NCBI GenBank assembly: GCA_905234995.1
Contig: CAJOJV010000016.1
Location: 1-33,494, forward strand
Direction of reading: 5' to 3'
DNA: 33,494 nt
DNA from: an uncultured Eubacterium sp.
GTDB lineage: Bacteria; Bacillota; Clostridia; Oscillospirales; Acutalibacteraceae
Below are positions 32,535 to 33,494 of this stretch, piece after piece. Made by a program: the position numbers and the translations under genes. The notes below the pieces were generated by a model that did no database searches, had not been told where the DNA came from, and saw only the letters and a program-made list of their open reading frames with translations. The first letter of the stretch is position 1. Each line of letters starts with the position of its first letter.

Positions 32535-33494
32535 TTATTTTTCAACTAATTCTCCCTTTAACACATAGGTTAAAGGCTCTGTAACTTTAATCGTCCGAAA
32601 GCTGCCGATTAAGCTATCGTCGCCCTCAAACTCTATAACCAAATTGCCGTCCGTTCTTGCGGCAAAGTAATTATCTCCAAGCTTGCCCCTGCCGTAAACG
32701 AAGCACTTAAAGGTGCGCCCCGCATATTTCTGCAATTTTCGGCAGAGATTTTTTCCTGCAGCGCAAGAAGCTCGCGAAGCCATTTTCCCTTTTCCTCCTC
32801 CGGAACGGGGTCTGCCATTTCAGCGGCGGGAGTGCCCTTGCGCGGAGAATAAATAAAGGTGAAAAGCGAGGTGAATTTAACCTCCTCAATAAGGGAAAGC
32901 GTTTCGCAGAATTCCTCGTAGGTTTCACCGGGAAAGCCGACTATGATATCCGAGGTGATTGAAAGCTCATCCCCCATAAGCTCTTTAGCATAATTAATGC
33001 GGTCTAAATAGCTTTCGCGCGTATATACCCTGTTCATTGCCTTAAGCACGCGATTGCTGCCGCTCTGAAACGGCAGATGCAGATGCTTTGCAACCTTATC
33101 GCATTCAGCCATTGCCTGCAAAAGCTCATCCGTGCAATCCTTGGGGTGGCTCGTCATAAACCTGACTCTGAAATCGCCGTCCAGCCCTGCAATGCTTCTG
33201 AGCAGCTCGGCAAAGGTTACGCGCGGCTCTAAGTCCTTGCCGTAAGAATTAACGTTTTGCCCGAGCAGGGTGATTTCCTTATAGCCCTGAGCGATTAAAT
33301 CTCTTGCCTCATCAATAATAATCCGCGGCTCACGGCTGCGCTCCCTGCCGCGAACATAAGGCACGATGCAGTAAGTGCAGAAATTATTGCAGCCGTACAT
33401 TATCGGAAGCCAGGCTTTGCGGTCGTTATCCCTTAATACGGGAACACCCTCGGCAATTACGCCGTCCATATCGGGCAATTCAAACACGCGCTTT
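32535..33494 (-). pseudogene. miaB: miaB (tRNA methylthiotransferase), partial and frameshifted
   Basis: MiaB adds the methylthio group to i6A37 of tRNA. The N-terminal domain lies beyond the right edge. The radical SAM centre is present as CNNFCTYCIVP, followed by VRGRERSREP, GQNVNSYG, LHLPFQSGSNRVLKAMNR and DIIVGFPGET. The frame then breaks near 32731-32737: up to QEKISAENC it is read in one frame, and from QKYAGRT onward the TRAM domain (to GELVEK) continues in another. Placing the two frames together restores the usual MiaB phrase exactly if one base is added (AATTGC[C]AGAAA). It may be a real one-base deletion or a sequence error. It is first in this operon as far as the window shows and ends 18 bases before the YlbF/YmcA gene. 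Confidence 0.85.

Noticed and set aside
32535..33494. Programmed -1 frameshift in miaB
   Set aside because: No in-phase slippery heptamer stands at the junction, and the family alignment is restored exactly by adding one base after AATTG.

Overview
This 33.5 kb window looks like a chromosomal segment of a gut-type, spore-forming clostridium, probably Oscillospiraceae/Ruminococcaceae-like; this is inferred from gene content and style, with no database search. Clues are SpoIIE, a miaB-YmcA/YlbF-mutS-mutL-miaA block and a ylmE-sepF-divIVA-ileS-lspA-rluD block of Firmicutes type, consensus sigma-A promoters, strong Shine-Dalgarno sites, and dispersed intergenic repeats common in such genomes. I see no rRNA, tRNA, CRISPR array, transposase or phage gene.

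Left part (1-5234). An ECF sigma factor gene and a membrane-anchored extracellular beta-propeller gene lie on the minus strand. Diverging from them are a PAP2 phosphatase and an OafA-type acyltransferase, whose stop codon sits in the loop of its own terminator. The 432-base gap before spoIIE is not empty: on the minus strand it carries a consensus promoter, a strongly folded sequence with a possible pseudoknot, and a terminator, so it very probably encodes a stand-alone structured RNA of about 200 nt (possibly raiA-like).

Middle (5235-16672). spoIIE and glmS lie on the plus strand. They are followed by a compact redox operon of a cysteine glutathione peroxidase-like protein, a thioredoxin reductase-like flavoprotein lacking the usual NADPH arginine motif, and thioredoxin. 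A minus-strand XRE-type membrane regulator and a DUF218/YdcF protein come next. Diverging from them, with overlapping -35 boxes, is a second sigma factor gene coupled to a 1079-residue membrane-anchored protein with Ig-like domains. The window therefore has two copies of one design: a sigma factor followed directly by a protein with a cytoplasmic N-terminus, one membrane helix and a large extracellular domain.

Right part (16673-33494). A HAD phosphatase gene is framed by near-identical 106-107 base inverted repeats. To its right a tightly packed minus-strand run of twelve genes is read from miaB (window edge) through a YlbF/YmcA protein, mutS, mutL, miaA, an HlyD-like protein, yggS, sepF, divIVA, ileS and lspA to rluD. 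It joins tRNA modification, mismatch repair, cell division and envelope functions. The miaB copy has an apparent one-base deletion before its TRAM domain.

The most unusual signal is a pair of short hairpin arrays in the gaps ylbF/ymcA-mutS and mutS-mutL. Each array repeats a fixed seven-base spacer (GTGAAAT in one, ATGATAT in the other, coding sense) between perfect mini-hairpins of different stem sequence with mostly three-base loops, and each starts within 1-3 bases of a stop codon.
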